Assembly (NCBI RefSeq): GCF_900111295.1
Contig: NZ_FOGT01000001.1
Span: 1 to 64,000 of the forward strand
DNA: 64,000 nt
Reading direction: 5' to 3'
Origin: Salipaludibacillus aurantiacus
GTDB lineage: Bacteria; Bacillota; Bacilli; Bacillales; Salisediminibacteriaceae
The notes beneath the pieces were generated by a model. The model was not told the origin of the DNA and searched no databases. It saw only the letters and a list, made by a program, of their open reading frames with translations. The position numbers and the translations under genes were made by a program. The stretch's first letter is position 1, and each line of letters starts with the position of its first letter. Below, one piece after another: positions 63,207 through 64,000 of the stretch.

Positions 63207-63722
63207 TTAGACAGGGCTGACCCATGCAATCACTAACAGCGTGATAATAAAGTGAAAAACATACAATCCTATGGCACCGGTAAACACGCGCCAGAACCAC
63301 TCCCCAAACTTTCTGTTTACCGATAAACGTTGTTTAACTATATTTAATGATAAAGCTGTAATAATTATAAGGTACAAGACGAGATACAGAATTTCCACCA
63401 GCAAATTAGACCCTTGAAGCGGCTGGGCTACTGTATCCGTCATTAAAAGAGTCACATTTGCTCCTAAAGCAATAAATTTAGCTATAAACAATTGAAAAAA
63501 AATAATCATATTCAGCCACCACGACCATGTTTTTTTTAACAAAATTCCGGCAGCCGCCGGAATAAACAGTAAAAATAAACTATCGGACACCAGAAGCGTG
63601 AACATCCTTTCTCCAAAGCCCCATAACACGCCTATATACAGATAATAGCCGTAGTAAGCCAGGACAAACAGTAACAGAAATATGGCGTAGATATTAATTA
63701 AGATAGTCAGTTTGCGTTCCAT
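63207..63722 (-). CDS. Unknown integral membrane protein
   Basis: 171 residues with four or five membrane helices (about 6-30, 40-62, 67-85, 108-125, 145-168), basic loops and no recognised motif. GAAGGAG precedes ATG by 7 nt. It follows the next gene upstream by 32 nt and so may share its transcript. I do not recognise the family. Confidence 0.7.
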   Translation of the reverse strand: MERKLTILINIYAIFLLLFVLAYYGYYLYIGVLWGFGERMFTLLVSDSLFLLFIPAAAGILLKKTWSWWLNMIIFFQLFIAKFIALGANVTLLMTDTVAQPLQGSNLLVEILYLVLYLIIITALSLNIVKQRLSVNRKFGEWFWRVFTGAIGLYVFHFIITLLVIAWVSPV

Positions 63723-63754
63723 ATATAAACTCCTTCTTGTAGGACCCTTTCATA

Positions 63755-63988
63755 TTACTGGTTTAACAGGTCTGCACCCGACCGCCCAATAAGATAGGCT
63801 GCTATAGCAAACGCCTCGGTCTGGTCTCTGACACGGTCTAAACCTTGAGGAGGCTGCCGCACCTGCAAATTATATCTGTCGGTAATCTGCAAGGTGTTCT
63901 GGTTCGCCTGCCTTAAAAAGCTGGAGGTTTCCTGTAAACCATATCTGCCGCTTTGCATCACTTCATAAAAAGAAACGAACCCGTGCAT
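63755..63988 (-). CDS. Small unknown soluble protein
   Basis: 77 residues, complete: AGAGGAG lies 6 nt before ATG at the right edge of the window. Gln/Arg-rich (TSSFLRQANQNTLQITDRYN, then RQPPQGLDRVRDQTEAFA) with a short hydrophobic patch AIAAYLIG. No family recognised. Probably cotranscribed with the membrane protein that follows. Confidence 0.65.
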   Translation of the reverse strand: MHGFVSFYEVMQSGRYGLQETSSFLRQANQNTLQITDRYNLQVRQPPQGLDRVRDQTEAFAIAAYLIGRSGADLLNQ

Positions 63989-64000
63989 AACTCCTCTGTA

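Noticed and set aside
1-64000. Search for CRISPR arrays, restriction systems, toxin-antitoxin pairs or prophage
   Set aside because: No regularly spaced repeats, no Cas, methylase, toxin or phage structural genes seen in any frame I read.

Overview
The window reads as a stretch of chromosome from a spore-forming, AT-rich Gram-positive of the Bacillaceae. Evidence: strong AGGAGG-type ribosome binding sites, frequent TTG/GTG starts, an Sda-like sporulation checkpoint protein, a Gmad2/LysM spore-type protein, a DUF4025-like small protein, an LPxTA sortase substrate, RNase Z, CodY-like and CcpA-like operators, and a gas vesicle cluster related to that of Priestia megaterium. Many acidic, Asp/Glu-rich extracellular proteins suggest a halophilic or haloalkaliphilic lifestyle; this is inference. 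I see no rRNA, tRNA, CRISPR array or prophage. Most genes lie on the minus strand.

Layout. 1-93: 5' end of a class IIC group II intron placed directly after the rlmN terminator. 0.1-6.7 kb: rlmN, a lone arcA, small genes including sda, a thiolase with an inverted-repeat operator, a DEDDh exonuclease and rnz. 6.7-13.5 kb: EamA permease, membrane rhodanese-like protein, HAD phosphatase, Na/Pi cotransporter, and a thioredoxin-CcdA fusion without a normal start codon. Two copies of a MITE-like repeat with a built-in terminator lie here just after gene ends. 13.9-17 kb: aldA and an MFS drug pump split by one in-frame TGA. 17-23 kb: a five-gene oligopeptide ABC operon with CodY-like boxes at its promoter. 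23.4-27.4 kb: a Na/drug-type ABC exporter, proline biosynthesis and an acetyltransferase. 27.5-32.1 kb: a lipid-oriented group (UgtP-type glycosyltransferase, alkaline-phosphatase-fold enzyme, DagK-like kinase, PlsC). 32.2-39.5 kb: aldolase-II fusion, RsbR-like protein, nitronate monooxygenase, cold shock protein, LysM-M14 peptidase, DrrAB-like exporter.

39.9-47.8 kb: a complete gas vesicle cluster on the minus strand (order of transcription: two acidic glycine-zipper coiled-coil proteins, GvpU, a third glycine-zipper protein with C-terminal hexapeptide repeats, GvpA, GvpO/R, N, F, G, L, S, K, J and a small unknown protein). SigB-like promoter sequences precede it and an internal start point. 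This is the most distinctive region. The core genes build the shell; the acidic proteins and GvpU probably control clustering, nucleation or surface properties.

48-64 kb: a sortase-anchored 5'-nucleotidase with a terminator-like hairpin in its leader, YibE/F, DUF418, HAD and GNAT proteins, a three-LysM Gmad2 protein, a phytoene-desaturase-like oxidoreductase, odhAB with a cre-like site, patA and two unknown genes.

All functional calls come from reading motifs and remembered family features; no searches were run.
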